Shown: positions 52,862 to 62,263, numbered from the stretch's first letter. The stretch is 64,000 nucleotides of DNA from Atribacter laminatus (GCF_015775515.1 NZ_CP065383.1:1922001-1986000); one strand, 5' to 3'. Translations and numbers: made by a program. The notes: generated by a model not told the origin, from the letters alone.

Positions 52862-53872
52862 ATGCCGACAACTATAAAAGATATTGCGAAATATTTAGGT
52901 ATTTCACCAGGGACGGTTTCCCGAGCTCTTCAAAGAAGCGCTAGAGTTTCAAAAGAAACCATCCAAAAAGTAGAAGAAGCAGCCAAAAAGTTGAAATATC
53001 GGCCAAACATAACTGCTCAAAGGTTAGTATCAGGAAGAACTCACAATATTGGAGTTATTTTAAGTAAAGATATCCGCGAGTATACCTCAGTTCAATTATT
53101 TAACTCAATCATCCTCAATGGTATTTTGGAAGTTGCTGAAGCTCATAATTATAATCTTAATTTTGCCATAGACTCTCAAGGCAAAAAGCAAGGGGCTTTA
53201 TTCCGAATTTTACAAAACCACGATGTTGATGGGGTATTAATCATCAATGTTGTGAGTGAAGATATCATTGCTACCCTTCGGACTAGCGGGATACCTGTTG
53301 TTTTAATTGATAATCATTTTGATAACCACTCGGAATTCGCTGTGAATAATGACGATCGCTATGGCGCTTATATTGCAACCAAGCATTTGATAACTTTAGG
53401 GTACCCATCAGTGGGAATGATGGGGATTACTGAAGAAGCATTTCATCGGGAATGTCTATCCGGATATATGCAAGCCCTTACTGAATATGGGTTAAGAGTA
53501 GAACCATATTTTATTCAAAAAGGAACTGGAAGTATGGAATCCACTTATGAATTAACACGAAAAATGATTAAAAACAACCATCTCCCCAAAGCCTTTTTTG
53601 TTGTAACCGATGAAATGGCGATTGGTGTTATACGGGGTCTTATTGACTCTGGATTAAGTGTTCCACAAGATGTTGCTGTGGTTGGTATGGATGATATCCC
53701 ACTGCTTGATTATGTAGACCCTCCTTTGACCACGGTGAGAATTTATATAGCAGAAATGGGCAGAACCGCAGTAGGGATGCTTCTTGATTTAATTCGGGGA
53801 CAATATCATGGAAAAAACCAAATTGCCATCCAACCGAAGTTAGTTATTCGTAAAACATGTGGGGCAAAATAG
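52862..53872 (+). CDS. LacI-family transcriptional repressor
   Basis: 336 aa. The N-terminal helix-turn-helix is 'TIKDIAKYLGISPGTVSRAL', with hinge 'RPNITAQRLVSGRTHNIGVI'. A type-1 periplasmic-binding-like sensor domain follows, ending in 'GMDDIPLLDYVDPPLTTVRI'. The ligand is probably a sugar. It precedes, on the same strand, an M24 gene and a CUT1 transporter/GH38/nucleoside hydrolase operon that it may control, although I did not find its palindrome ahead of those genes. Confidence 0.94.
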   Translation: MPTTIKDIAKYLGISPGTVSRALQRSARVSKETIQKVEEAAKKLKYRPNITAQRLVSGRTHNIGVILSKDIREYTSVQLFNSIILNGILEVAEAHNYNLNFAIDSQGKKQGALFRILQNHDVDGVLIINVVSEDIIATLRTSGIPVVLIDNHFDNHSEFAVNNDDRYGAYIATKHLITLGYPSVGMMGITEEAFHRECLSGYMQALTEYGLRVEPYFIQKGTGSMESTYELTRKMIKNNHLPKAFFVVTDEMAIGVIRGLIDSGLSVPQDVAVVGMDDIPLLDYVDPPLTTVRIYIAEMGRTAVGMLLDLIRGQYHGKNQIAIQPKLVIRKTCGAK

Positions 53873-54079
53873 CGGTTTATTATGCTACTACGTATTTAAA
53901 AAAAACAAAAAGTCAAGCGAATGCTAAGCAGCTAAAAGATTAGGGGAAAGGAAATAAAAGTGGTATTGAAACTCTTGGCTAAGAGCCGGTTACTGGCTTT
54001 ATAAACAAGGGTGATAGATTTAAAAAATTAAATTATTAAAAACGACTCAGTAAGACATTAACAATTGGGAGGATAAAAA

Positions 54080-55312
54080 ATGGGATTTAACTTAGAAAGT
54101 TTTATTGCACAATGTCAGCCAATTGATCTTTCGGTTCACATCCCTCGACAAGAATTTGAAGACCGAGTTGAAAGAATCCGAGCCGAAATGAAAAAACGCC
54201 AGGTTGATGTTGCAATTGCTTTTGGCAATGAATTAAGGCCTGGTGATACCGGCTGGATTACTAATTATGATCCACAAATTGAACCAACTGCTGTTGTGAT
54301 TGGTCTCCAGAAGGTTTTTGTTTTAGGTGGTCCAGAAGGGAAACTTTATGCAGAACAATCTATGCAAGTTGGAGAATTTCGTTGTCTCCAGGAACTTAAA
54401 ATCCCCGAAGAAGACTATCCAGGTTTTGATTTTTTTACACTTAATGAAATCTTCAATGAAGCATCTAGTTTTCCACCAAAATCTGTAGGTTTACTAACCT
54501 GTTTGGATATCATCACTCAGGCTTTTTATGAGCTTATTATTAATACTCCCGTTCAAAAAGTTGATATGACCGATTTTCTACTCAAAGCTCGATATTTTAA
54601 AAGTAAAAATGAACTAAAGTGTATGCGGGCAGCTTCGCAAATTGCAACTTATGCTATGCAGGCAATGATTCAATCCATAAAACCAGGTAAACGAGAGTTG
54701 GAGATAGCAGCCGTTGGAGAATTTGTGATGAAGCATTTTGGAGCCGACCGCATTGGGGTATCAACCATTGTTGCCTCTGGGGAGAGGGCTTCTTCGGTTT
54801 TAGGAAGGGCTTCGAATCGGATTATTAAAGAAGGAGAAATGATTTTATTCTCGATAAGCCCTCGTTATGAAGGAATGGCATCTTGTGTGGGTCGATCGGT
54901 CATTGTGGGAGAGCCAAACACCAACCAGAAAGAGATATTTCAACATGTTCATCATGCGTATCAGCTTTCTATTGAAAGAATTCAATATAACGCACCCGCC
55001 CGAGATGCAGATTTGGTGGCACGGAATTATTTAAAACAATATGACTTAGAGCCCCTTTATAGCCAGATTCATAATATTGGATGGACAGAAGCTATGGAAG
55101 GGTATGGGGCGGCAACTCAATATTCAGAGTTCTTATTCCCCAAAGGAATTGCTCTGCAGTTAGATATCGGAATATTTGCAAAACCATTTAAAAGCCTTAA
55201 GGCCGAAACTGTAGGAATAAGATTGGAGGATCCTCTCTGTATTACCCATGAGGGCATTACTGAAAATATGACAACTTTACTGCCCGATGTTCAAGAGTTA
55301 GTTAAATTTTAA
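54080..55312 (+). CDS. M24 (aminopeptidase P/creatinase fold) family protein, likely non-metal
   Basis: 410 aa: a creatinase-type N-terminal domain (to about 165) and a pita-bread C-terminal domain. Metal-dependent members have D-x-G...SD.TR, H, E and E ligands. Here the first Asp position reads LFSISPRYEG and the second reads ASCVGRS, so both Asp are lost, and the EPG position reads LDIGIF. His remains ('IHNIGWTEAMEG') and the last Glu remains ('GIRLEDPL'). It is thus likely a metal-free enzyme like creatinase or a pseudo-peptidase. A GGGAGG site precedes ATG. Confidence 0.85.
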   Translation: MGFNLESFIAQCQPIDLSVHIPRQEFEDRVERIRAEMKKRQVDVAIAFGNELRPGDTGWITNYDPQIEPTAVVIGLQKVFVLGGPEGKLYAEQSMQVGEFRCLQELKIPEEDYPGFDFFTLNEIFNEASSFPPKSVGLLTCLDIITQAFYELIINTPVQKVDMTDFLLKARYFKSKNELKCMRAASQIATYAMQAMIQSIKPGKRELEIAAVGEFVMKHFGADRIGVSTIVASGERASSVLGRASNRIIKEGEMILFSISPRYEGMASCVGRSVIVGEPNTNQKEIFQHVHHAYQLSIERIQYNAPARDADLVARNYLKQYDLEPLYSQIHNIGWTEAMEGYGAATQYSEFLFPKGIALQLDIGIFAKPFKSLKAETVGIRLEDPLCITHEGITENMTTLLPDVQELVKF

Positions 55313-55361
55313 AAAAAAGGAGGCGATACCAAAAATTACTTGTAGAAAAGGTAGCGAGATG

Positions 55362-55451
55362 GGGAGAGTAAGTCACCCCCACAAAGTTGTTACTCTCCCA
55401 TTTACCCCGCACTCCCTCTTTTCTGTTATTTGGGTATAGAAAAGAGGGAGT
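55362..55451 (+). terminator. two consecutive hairpins before the binding-protein gene
   Basis: A 10-bp stem (55362-55371 with 55390-55399) is followed by a 14-bp perfect stem (55411-55424 with 55438-55451, core CTCCCTCTTTTCT). No U-tract directly follows. They lie between the M24 gene and the transporter genes and may end the M24 transcript or protect the downstream mRNA. Confidence 0.6.
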
Positions 55452-55545
55452 TGAACCATAAAAAAATTGATGGTTGATTGGAAGGGGGAAGTGTTGTTTG
55501 GGAGAGTGAAACCAGATCAAATTAAAAATTTTAGGGAGGGTTGTT

Positions 55546-56826
55546 ATGGACAGCTTAAAAATATTTCGTTCAATTATGATGTTCACTATAGTTTTGCTTA
55601 TGATAATAGTACTATTTTTACCTGCTTTTGCACAAAAAACGACCATTGAATATGCAGTTTGGGGTCAACCTTATGAAGTCGAAATGGAGCAAAAATATCT
55701 TGACCTTTTTATGAAAAAAAATCCGGATATTCAAGTAAACCTCACAACCGCACCATTTGGGCCACATCATGAGAAACTTTTAGTTCGAATTGCCGGTGGA
55801 AACGCTCCCGATGTATTTGTTTTATCTGAATTAGCCGTAACACAATATATTCAGCGCAAACTTCTTGCAAATCTCGATGAATACATTAAAAGAGACAACA
55901 TTGATCTATCTCAATTTTATGATGCCTGTCTTGCTTATGTCGATTCCGATGGTGAACCTTATGCTATTGGAAGAAGAGGTGGGAGTATTTATGGGTTGCC
56001 CACATGGAATAGTCCCTGTCTCATAAGTGTCAATTTAGACATGATGGGTGAAGCCGGTTTAACTGTAAATGAGGACTGGGATTGGGATATTTTTCTTGAT
56101 TACTGTAAAAAGTTGACTTTGGATAAAAATGGAGATGGAAAAAGTGACCAATTTGGAACTCAAAATATCCTGGCCTGGCAGCCAGCAGCGTGGTCCTTTG
56201 TAGCCAGTAATGGTGGAAAATGGTTTAACGATGACGAAACCGAATCGACCTTAACTTCTCCTGAAACTATGGAAGCTTATAAGTTCTTAGCTGATATGAG
56301 CTTAGTCCACCACGTTGCTCCTACCAACCGCGAAAGGAAAGGTTGGGCTTTAGCTGAAGAATTTGTTGGTAAAAATGTTGCCAGTGCATGGAGCCATCCT
56401 TGGGGATTGGAAGCTTGGAGCGCCGCTGATTTTGAATGGACTCCGGTTCTCCCGCCGATGAAAAATGGAAACCGGGCTCTTGAGTTTGAAACTTGTACTA
56501 TTGGAATGTTTTCGAATACCAAGCATCCCGAAGAAGCCTGGGAATTGGTGAAATTTTTAGGAACCGATCCTGAATGTCTACAAATTATGCTTGACTACAA
56601 TGTAGCTCCAGCTATTAAGTCTTGGGCGGATAAGGTAAGCGATCCCAAAATGAAGAAATTCATTGAATCCATGGCTTATGGGGTCGCACCTCAATTTATT
56701 GCTCAGTGGCCAGAAGTTGAAGAAATATTAAATTCTGAGCTCGATTTGGTATCAGAAGAGTTAGCCACTGTTGAAGAAGCCCTCGAAGCTGCTCAGAGCA
56801 AAATTAACGCCTTACTTCAGGAGTAA
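55546..56826 (+). CDS. extracellular sugar-binding protein, family 1 (third CUT1 system)
   Basis: 426 aa. The signal peptide ends near PAFAQK. SBP_bac_1 pattern: 'LVRIAGGNAPDVFVLSELAV', 'YGLPTWNSPCLISVNLDMMG' and 'TIGMFSNTKHPEEAWELVKF'. GGGAGGG precedes ATG. Two permease genes follow after a hairpin-bearing gap. The downstream GH38-like and nucleoside hydrolase genes suggest a glycoside or nucleoside-type substrate; this is inference only. Confidence 0.92.
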   Translation: MDSLKIFRSIMMFTIVLLMIIVLFLPAFAQKTTIEYAVWGQPYEVEMEQKYLDLFMKKNPDIQVNLTTAPFGPHHEKLLVRIAGGNAPDVFVLSELAVTQYIQRKLLANLDEYIKRDNIDLSQFYDACLAYVDSDGEPYAIGRRGGSIYGLPTWNSPCLISVNLDMMGEAGLTVNEDWDWDIFLDYCKKLTLDKNGDGKSDQFGTQNILAWQPAAWSFVASNGGKWFNDDETESTLTSPETMEAYKFLADMSLVHHVAPTNRERKGWALAEEFVGKNVASAWSHPWGLEAWSAADFEWTPVLPPMKNGNRALEFETCTIGMFSNTKHPEEAWELVKFLGTDPECLQIMLDYNVAPAIKSWADKVSDPKMKKFIESMAYGVAPQFIAQWPEVEEILNSELDLVSEELATVEEALEAAQSKINALLQE

Positions 56827-56904
56827 TTGGATAATGAAATTGGTGTCAGTTTTAAAAAAGGGAAAATTCTAATTTTAAGCTGTATTAATTTCCCTAAGGG
56901 ACAG

Positions 56905-56935
56905 AGTGCTGGAGATGTTCTTAATCTCCAGCACT
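56905..56935 (+). terminator. 12-bp hairpin between binding-protein and permease genes
   Basis: Arms 56905-56916 and 56924-56935 are perfectly complementary (core GTGCTGGAGAT) with a 7-nt loop. An A-rich tail rather than a U-tract follows. Same position in the operon as the elements at 10156-10208 and 33517-33552. Confidence 0.7.
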
Positions 56936-56963
56936 TAAAAAAAGATAAGGATGGATCGGCTAC

Positions 56964-57857
56964 ATGTTATCAAGGGTTAGAATCAAGGAAAACCTCTGGG
57001 GTTATTTGTTTATTATGCCCTGGCTTATTGGGTTTATTCTCCTATGGGGAGGACCGGTAGTAAGTTCATTTATTATCAGTCTTTACAACTGGTCAATTCT
57101 CGATCCACCCAAGTGGTTAGGATTAAGAAACTATGAAAGATTGGTTACCGATCAGTTATTTTGGCAATCTTTAAAGGTTACCGGAATTTATATCATCATC
57201 GTTGTCCCGGCCTTATTATTTTTAAGCTTATTTGCTGCTATGTTACTAAATAATAAACTTCGTGGGGTCCGACTTTTCCGCACCATCTACTATACTCCAG
57301 TGGTTGTCTCGGGAGTAGTGCTGGCAGTAGCCTGGCTCTGGCTTCTTAACCCAAATTATGGTTTTGTGAATTATTTCCTACGTACAGTATTTGGAATTGA
57401 AGGACCCCGCTGGTTAAATAGTTCTTTTTGGGCGCTCCCATCGGTAATCACAGTGAGTTTATGGCGAATTGGAACTACTATGGTTATTTTTCTTGCTGGT
57501 ATACAGGAAATTCCTGCCCAACTTTATGAAGCAGCGGATATCGATGGTGCAAAATGGTTAGCTAAATTTCGATACATTACCTTGCCCATGCTTTCTCCGG
57601 TAATCCTATTTAATGTGTTTATGTTAATTATCGAATCATTTCAAGTATTTACACCAGTGTACGTAATGACCGAAGGAGGACCTCACTATGCAACTCTGAT
57701 GTATGTTTTATACCTCTATAACAATGCTTTTGGTTTTCTCAAAATGGGTTATGCATCAGCGTTAGCTTGGGTTTTCTTCATGATTATGATGGTATTTACC
57801 ATTATTTTGTTGAAATCATCCAGCCGATGGGTATTTTATCAGGGAGGAGAGAAGTAA
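56964..57857 (+). CDS. CUT1 sugar ABC transporter permease (MalF type, third system)
   Basis: 297 aa. Six helices. The EAA loop is 'LYEAADIDGAKWLAKFRYI'. 'LYNWSILDPPKWLGLRNYER' follows helix 1, as is usual for the UgpA class. The ribosome site (AAGGATGG) is poor and 12 nt away, which again favours low permease synthesis relative to binding protein. It is followed 1 nt later by the partner permease gene. Confidence 0.92.
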   Translation: MLSRVRIKENLWGYLFIMPWLIGFILLWGGPVVSSFIISLYNWSILDPPKWLGLRNYERLVTDQLFWQSLKVTGIYIIIVVPALLFLSLFAAMLLNNKLRGVRLFRTIYYTPVVVSGVVLAVAWLWLLNPNYGFVNYFLRTVFGIEGPRWLNSSFWALPSVITVSLWRIGTTMVIFLAGIQEIPAQLYEAADIDGAKWLAKFRYITLPMLSPVILFNVFMLIIESFQVFTPVYVMTEGGPHYATLMYVLYLYNNAFGFLKMGYASALAWVFFMIMMVFTIILLKSSSRWVFYQGGEK

Positions 57858-57858
57858 T

Positions 57859-58722
57859 ATGACAAAAAAACCACCTCAAGTTCAACTCGGTTATTCAAAA
57901 CCTTCTCTTACTCGAATTTTTTTGTATATCATTATGATTGCTGGCGGAGTAGTGCTTATTTTTCCTATTGTTTGGATGGTGATCACCGCTTTAAAGGGAT
58001 CAGAAAGCCTGACTGCCTATCCACCAAACCTCTTTCCTTGGCCAATGATGTGGAGAAATTTCATCGATGGTTTAAAAATTCTTCCCTTTGCAACCTTTTA
58101 TAAAAATTCTCTGATTATTACCACCAGTTGTATGGTTGGAGATGTTTTAACTTCGGCTCTGGTGGCTTATGGTTTCAGTCGTTTTAAATTCTATGGCCGT
58201 GAAGTGTTGTTTATTCTGGTTCTTTCGACTATGCTGCTTCCTTTGCAGGTAACTATTGTTCCACGGTTTATCCTTTTTCGAAAATTTGGTTGGGTGGATA
58301 ATTTTTGGCCAATCATAATTCCAGCTTTTTTGGGAGGAAGTGGGTTTTATATATTTCTTCTTCGGCAATTTTTCTTGGGGATTCCCAATGAAATTGCCGA
58401 TGCGGCTAAAATTGACGGGTGCGGTCCTTTGGGGATTTTTTGTAGGATATACCTTCCACTTTCTAAACCGGCTTTGGCAACCATCGCCATATTTTCCTTT
58501 ATGTATAATTGGAATGACTTCTTTGTCCCCCTGGTTTTTTTAAACTCTAAAGAAAAATACACTGTACAACTGGGTTTAAATCTATTTATGGACCAATATA
58601 ATGTTAATTGGAGTTACCTGATGTCTAACGCTATTTTAGCAACGCTCCCCTGTTTTATCATATTCTTTTTTGCCCAGAGGTTTTTCATTCAGGGAATTGC
58701 AATGTCCGGTGTAAAGGAATAA
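57859..58722 (+). CDS. CUT1 sugar ABC transporter permease (MalG type, third system)
   Basis: 287 aa. Six helices. 'ALKGSESLTAYPPNLFPWPM' and the EAA loop 'IADAAKIDGCGPLGIFCRIY' define the MalG/UgpE class. GGGAGGAG precedes ATG, overlapping the end of the preceding gene. No ATPase gene is found downstream; the next gene is a hydrolase. Confidence 0.93.
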   Translation: MTKKPPQVQLGYSKPSLTRIFLYIIMIAGGVVLIFPIVWMVITALKGSESLTAYPPNLFPWPMMWRNFIDGLKILPFATFYKNSLIITTSCMVGDVLTSALVAYGFSRFKFYGREVLFILVLSTMLLPLQVTIVPRFILFRKFGWVDNFWPIIIPAFLGGSGFYIFLLRQFFLGIPNEIADAAKIDGCGPLGIFCRIYLPLSKPALATIAIFSFMYNWNDFFVPLVFLNSKEKYTVQLGLNLFMDQYNVNWSYLMSNAILATLPCFIIFFFAQRFFIQGIAMSGVKE

Positions 58723-58759
58723 CGATAATTGATCGAGAAATGAGGAGGAGACTGATACC

Positions 58760-61315
58760 ATGGAAAAAAATAAAAAATGGATATGGGTTTGCTGCCAACA
58801 CCCAATGCCACTTTTGGTTCAAGATCAGGGAATACCTGATGTTTTAGAAAGAATTCCACCCTGGGGTGATCCGGATTTACCCAGTTATATAAAAAAATTC
58901 AAAGAAGTATTTGACTCTTTAGATAAATTTCCTCATCTTCGTATTGACTTCGAAATATCGGGAAGAGAACTTGAAGATGTAGCTGAATGTGATCCAGCCC
59001 TAATAACACGCATGAAGGAACTTATTAAAGCTGGAAAACTCGGTTTTGTGGGTGGAGACTATTCCCAATCTCACTGTCATGTTTATGGGTCAGAATCCAG
59101 TATACGACAAATCCAATATGGGAAAGAGGTCTTTCGGAAATTGTTAGAGTATGAAATTGATATTTTCTTCCATCAGGAAACCGGTTTACATGATCAACTT
59201 CCCCAACTCCTCAATTCCTTTGGGTATTCAATTGCAGTTCCACCCCGTTTTCCCTATGTTATTCGTTTTGTAGAGAATAAATCTCCAGAAATAACTGTCC
59301 ATTATGGAGTTGTTGAGTATGTCAATGGTGAAGATTTTACTCATTGGAAAGGTTTGGATGGGTCGGTCATCCCACTCTATCTCTCCATGCCAGCTCCTAG
59401 TGAATCGAAGGAAATATATGATGTCTTCGATCGGTATAGTCGTCCCAATAGCAGGAAAAGAAGAACCGGAGGTGCATCACCCTTTGAGTCATTCATGGAA
59501 AGGGAGAAGCAGAAAGACCCAGTCAACGTACCAACACTTTTAATTGAAAATCCTGACATGAAAAGGTTGGACGATGGATATTACTTGGAAAGAGATAACA
59601 CTGGTGAATTTTCCTTACTTGGATCAGCTCTCCATCAACGCTTGCAATCCTCATCGATAACCTCGGCAGCCCACCTTTATGCCTATTGGTCGTATATTGA
59701 AGGAGTTTGGGCAGAAGAAATGTCTCGAAATAATAAAAAAGCTGAAATAGCAGCACTTCAAGCTGAAGCTTTGAATGCTATGAATTGGATTTTAAATGGT
59801 ACTTCGGAAAAACCTGAACAATTTGATGAAATTTGGAAAATGATTCTTTCCTCTCAACACCATGATGTATATTGGATTGAAACCACTGATTTAAAGAGAA
59901 AATCTCTCTCATGGTTGGATGAGGCTATAAAAAGTTCAGAAATGATCTCCCATGATGTAGAATCAGAATTAGCCAATCAAATTGATACCAGCTGGATATC
60001 ATCGGGGAAAGCCTTGGTTCTCTATAGTACTCTTTCTCGAACTCGCAAATTGGCAGAAAAGTTTTTTCTCCAATTTGAAAAAGGAGAGTATTCTTCGTTT
60101 CATCTTTACAATTCTAAAGGAGAAAAACAAGAGTTTCAGTTAGTTGAAAAAGAAACCTGGGAAGATGGAAGTATAAAGAAATGCGATGTCCTTTTCCAAC
60201 CTGATATACCAGGTTTTGGATACCAAACCTATATGATTCAAGCTTGTGATTCTAATCCATCAGATCCCATTGAGATTGAACTTTCCTTTTATAACTACGA
60301 GAATGATTTTTATTCGATTAAAATTTTAGGTGATGGAACCATCTCTTCCTTACAGGAAAAGAAAAGCGGAGTAGAGCTTATAAATCCGGAAAAATATTAT
60401 GGAAATGAAGTACGGGGGCAGCTTAGCGATGGTGATTGGGTTACCAATCGCTCATCGAGTTCCAGTGTTCGATTGATAAAAGGAGACTTGGCTGATATCT
60501 TATTCACTCAAGGTCAAATTGGACCAATAATGTCGCAATTAAAAATTTATCTTTATCGTGATTTGCCGGTAATTGACTTTAATCTATCCCTCGATTTTGG
60601 AAATGAGGGACTGAGTCTGGGTGATTTCTGGGATGATACGATGAAGTTGAACCTCTATTGGCCGATTAATACCAACCAGCATATCTGGTACGATATCCCC
60701 TTTGGAACAAGAACGGGAAGACCTGGTCGACCATTATATTGTATTGACTGGATTGATATAGGAAATGAAAAAGCTGGATTGAGCTATTTCAATCGGGGAA
60801 CGACCAAACACCGAATAGAAGACGGGGTTTTGATGAATTGTTTGGCTTGGGGTGGAAATAATTTTTCCAACCGCAATCCTGGTCTTTGGGAAAATGTAGA
60901 ACGATATGATATTCGTTTATATGGAAAACACAACATTCAGTATTCGATTCTTGCTCATTCCAGAGATTGGAAAACCGCCAATAGCTATAAGTGGGTGGAA
61001 AAATTAAGTCATCCCATCCACGCGAAGCTTACCGGAAAACATCCTGGTGTATTCCCAAATAGCTTATCGATTTATGAAAATAATAACCCGGAACTGATTC
61101 TAACTTCAATCCGCCGAGGAGAGAAACCTCAGGAAATTGTGGCTCGGGGCTTTGAGAACCAAGGAAAAACCATATTAGTTCAGTCTGGCTTTCTGACGGA
61201 AAATGACCAGAGAATTCAATACCATTCACTGAATGGAAAGAATATTCAATCGGTTTCACCCTACCAAATATTTGAAATCACACTTAAAAAAGGAAATCGA
61301 GATTTAGGAGGCTAA
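58760..61315 (+). CDS. GH38-like glycoside hydrolase family protein with atypical active site
   Basis: 851 aa, the size of GH38 alpha-mannosidases, without a signal peptide, so cytoplasmic. Order: N-terminal barrel (about 1-280; 'DFEISGRELEDVAECDPALI', 'GKLGFVGGDYSQSHCHVYG'), helical middle with 'ILSSQHHDVYWIETTDLKRK' (the family FHD motif), then beta-sandwich C-terminal domains. The usual zinc HxD at the start reads CCQHPMPLL, and the nucleophile motif (PDxFG...LPQ) reads QETGLHDQLPQLL, so the canonical Asp residues appear replaced. It may use other residues or be a divergent relative. It lies in the operon after the transporter. Confidence 0.8.
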   Translation: MEKNKKWIWVCCQHPMPLLVQDQGIPDVLERIPPWGDPDLPSYIKKFKEVFDSLDKFPHLRIDFEISGRELEDVAECDPALITRMKELIKAGKLGFVGGDYSQSHCHVYGSESSIRQIQYGKEVFRKLLEYEIDIFFHQETGLHDQLPQLLNSFGYSIAVPPRFPYVIRFVENKSPEITVHYGVVEYVNGEDFTHWKGLDGSVIPLYLSMPAPSESKEIYDVFDRYSRPNSRKRRTGGASPFESFMEREKQKDPVNVPTLLIENPDMKRLDDGYYLERDNTGEFSLLGSALHQRLQSSSITSAAHLYAYWSYIEGVWAEEMSRNNKKAEIAALQAEALNAMNWILNGTSEKPEQFDEIWKMILSSQHHDVYWIETTDLKRKSLSWLDEAIKSSEMISHDVESELANQIDTSWISSGKALVLYSTLSRTRKLAEKFFLQFEKGEYSSFHLYNSKGEKQEFQLVEKETWEDGSIKKCDVLFQPDIPGFGYQTYMIQACDSNPSDPIEIELSFYNYENDFYSIKILGDGTISSLQEKKSGVELINPEKYYGNEVRGQLSDGDWVTNRSSSSSVRLIKGDLADILFTQGQIGPIMSQLKIYLYRDLPVIDFNLSLDFGNEGLSLGDFWDDTMKLNLYWPINTNQHIWYDIPFGTRTGRPGRPLYCIDWIDIGNEKAGLSYFNRGTTKHRIEDGVLMNCLAWGGNNFSNRNPGLWENVERYDIRLYGKHNIQYSILAHSRDWKTANSYKWVEKLSHPIHAKLTGKHPGVFPNSLSIYENNNPELILTSIRRGEKPQEIVARGFENQGKTILVQSGFLTENDQRIQYHSLNGKNIQSVSPYQIFEITLKKGNRDLGG

Positions 61316-61317
61316 AA

Positions 61318-62235
61318 ATGCCAAAGATTATTCTTGATACCGACATAGGGTCCGATGTTGATGATGCCATGGCTCTGCTTTTTGCTCTTCACTCCCCAGA
61401 ATTGGATATAAAAGGGGTGACCACCGTTTATGGTGATGTTCGTCTGCGAGCAGAAATAGCTTTAAAACTTATTGATTTGGATGGAAAGAAAGGAATTCCA
61501 GTTGCTGTTGGTTCGGAATTTTCCTTGCTTCGAGAAAGAAATATTTGGAGAGATGGTATTGAGGGGAAGGGGATAATTACCGGAGAAGAGACCGATCTCA
61601 TCCCAATCAATGAATCGGCAGCGGATTTTATCATACGGATGGTCCATGAAAATCCTGGAGAAATTGTTTTAGTTGCGGTTGGGCCTTTAACAAATCTCGC
61701 GGTTGCCTTAATTAATGATCCAACTATAATTCCAAAGATAAAAGAGATCATTTTTATTGGTGGGATGGCTCGGGTTGGTGACAATAGCTTGGACGTGCCG
61801 GCTATAGAATACAATGTTCGTTGTGATCCCGAAGCTGCAAGATTAGTCTTTCGTTCGGGTATTCCAATAGTTATGCTAGGCATGGATGTAACCCGAAGAA
61901 ATGCAACTTTTATCGATAGTAAAGATTTAAAGAAAATAAAAGAGGTTGGAGCTCCAGTTCATCTTATGGCGGTAACCCTGCTTGAGATTTATTGGGATTA
62001 TCTTCAGAAAGATGGGAGTTGGATGCACGATGCCCTGGCTCTGGCTTTTACCATTGATCGCTCATTAGTTAAAACCAGAAAATTATTTGTAGAAATCGAA
62101 ACCAAGGGAATTTGTACAACTGGTCTCACCCTGGTGACCGACCAAAAAGATAGAAGCAATGTTGAGGTTGGGGTTTCACTTGATGAGAAACGATTTCTTC
62201 CATTTTTTTTGGAACGGATCTGTCGTCAAACTTAA
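61318..62235 (+). CDS. inosine/uridine-preferring nucleoside hydrolase family
   Basis: 305 aa. The calcium-binding DxDxxxDD motif appears as 'DTDIGSDVDDAMALLFALHS'. 'VAVGPLTNLAVALINDP' (N-rich substrate loop), 'IIFIGGMARVGDN' and 'EYNVRCDPEAARLVF' follow, with a late catalytic-type region 'SWMHDALALAFTID' (HD). It splits ribonucleosides into base and ribose in the cytoplasm. AGGAGG precedes ATG, 2 nt after the previous stop. The 3' end carries a CCCCTT...AAGGGGG hairpin (about 62264-62295). Confidence 0.92.
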   Translation: MPKIILDTDIGSDVDDAMALLFALHSPELDIKGVTTVYGDVRLRAEIALKLIDLDGKKGIPVAVGSEFSLLRERNIWRDGIEGKGIITGEETDLIPINESAADFIIRMVHENPGEIVLVAVGPLTNLAVALINDPTIIPKIKEIIFIGGMARVGDNSLDVPAIEYNVRCDPEAARLVFRSGIPIVMLGMDVTRRNATFIDSKDLKKIKEVGAPVHLMAVTLLEIYWDYLQKDGSWMHDALALAFTIDRSLVKTRKLFVEIETKGICTTGLTLVTDQKDRSNVEVGVSLDEKRFLPFFLERICRQT

Positions 62236-62263
62236 AAAATATAAAAGTCAGTAAATTGGGAAA

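Noticed and set aside
56827-57060. 77-codon plus-strand frame between binding-protein and permease genes
   Set aside because: It covers the intra-operon hairpin and overlaps the start of the real permease in another frame; no ribosome site.
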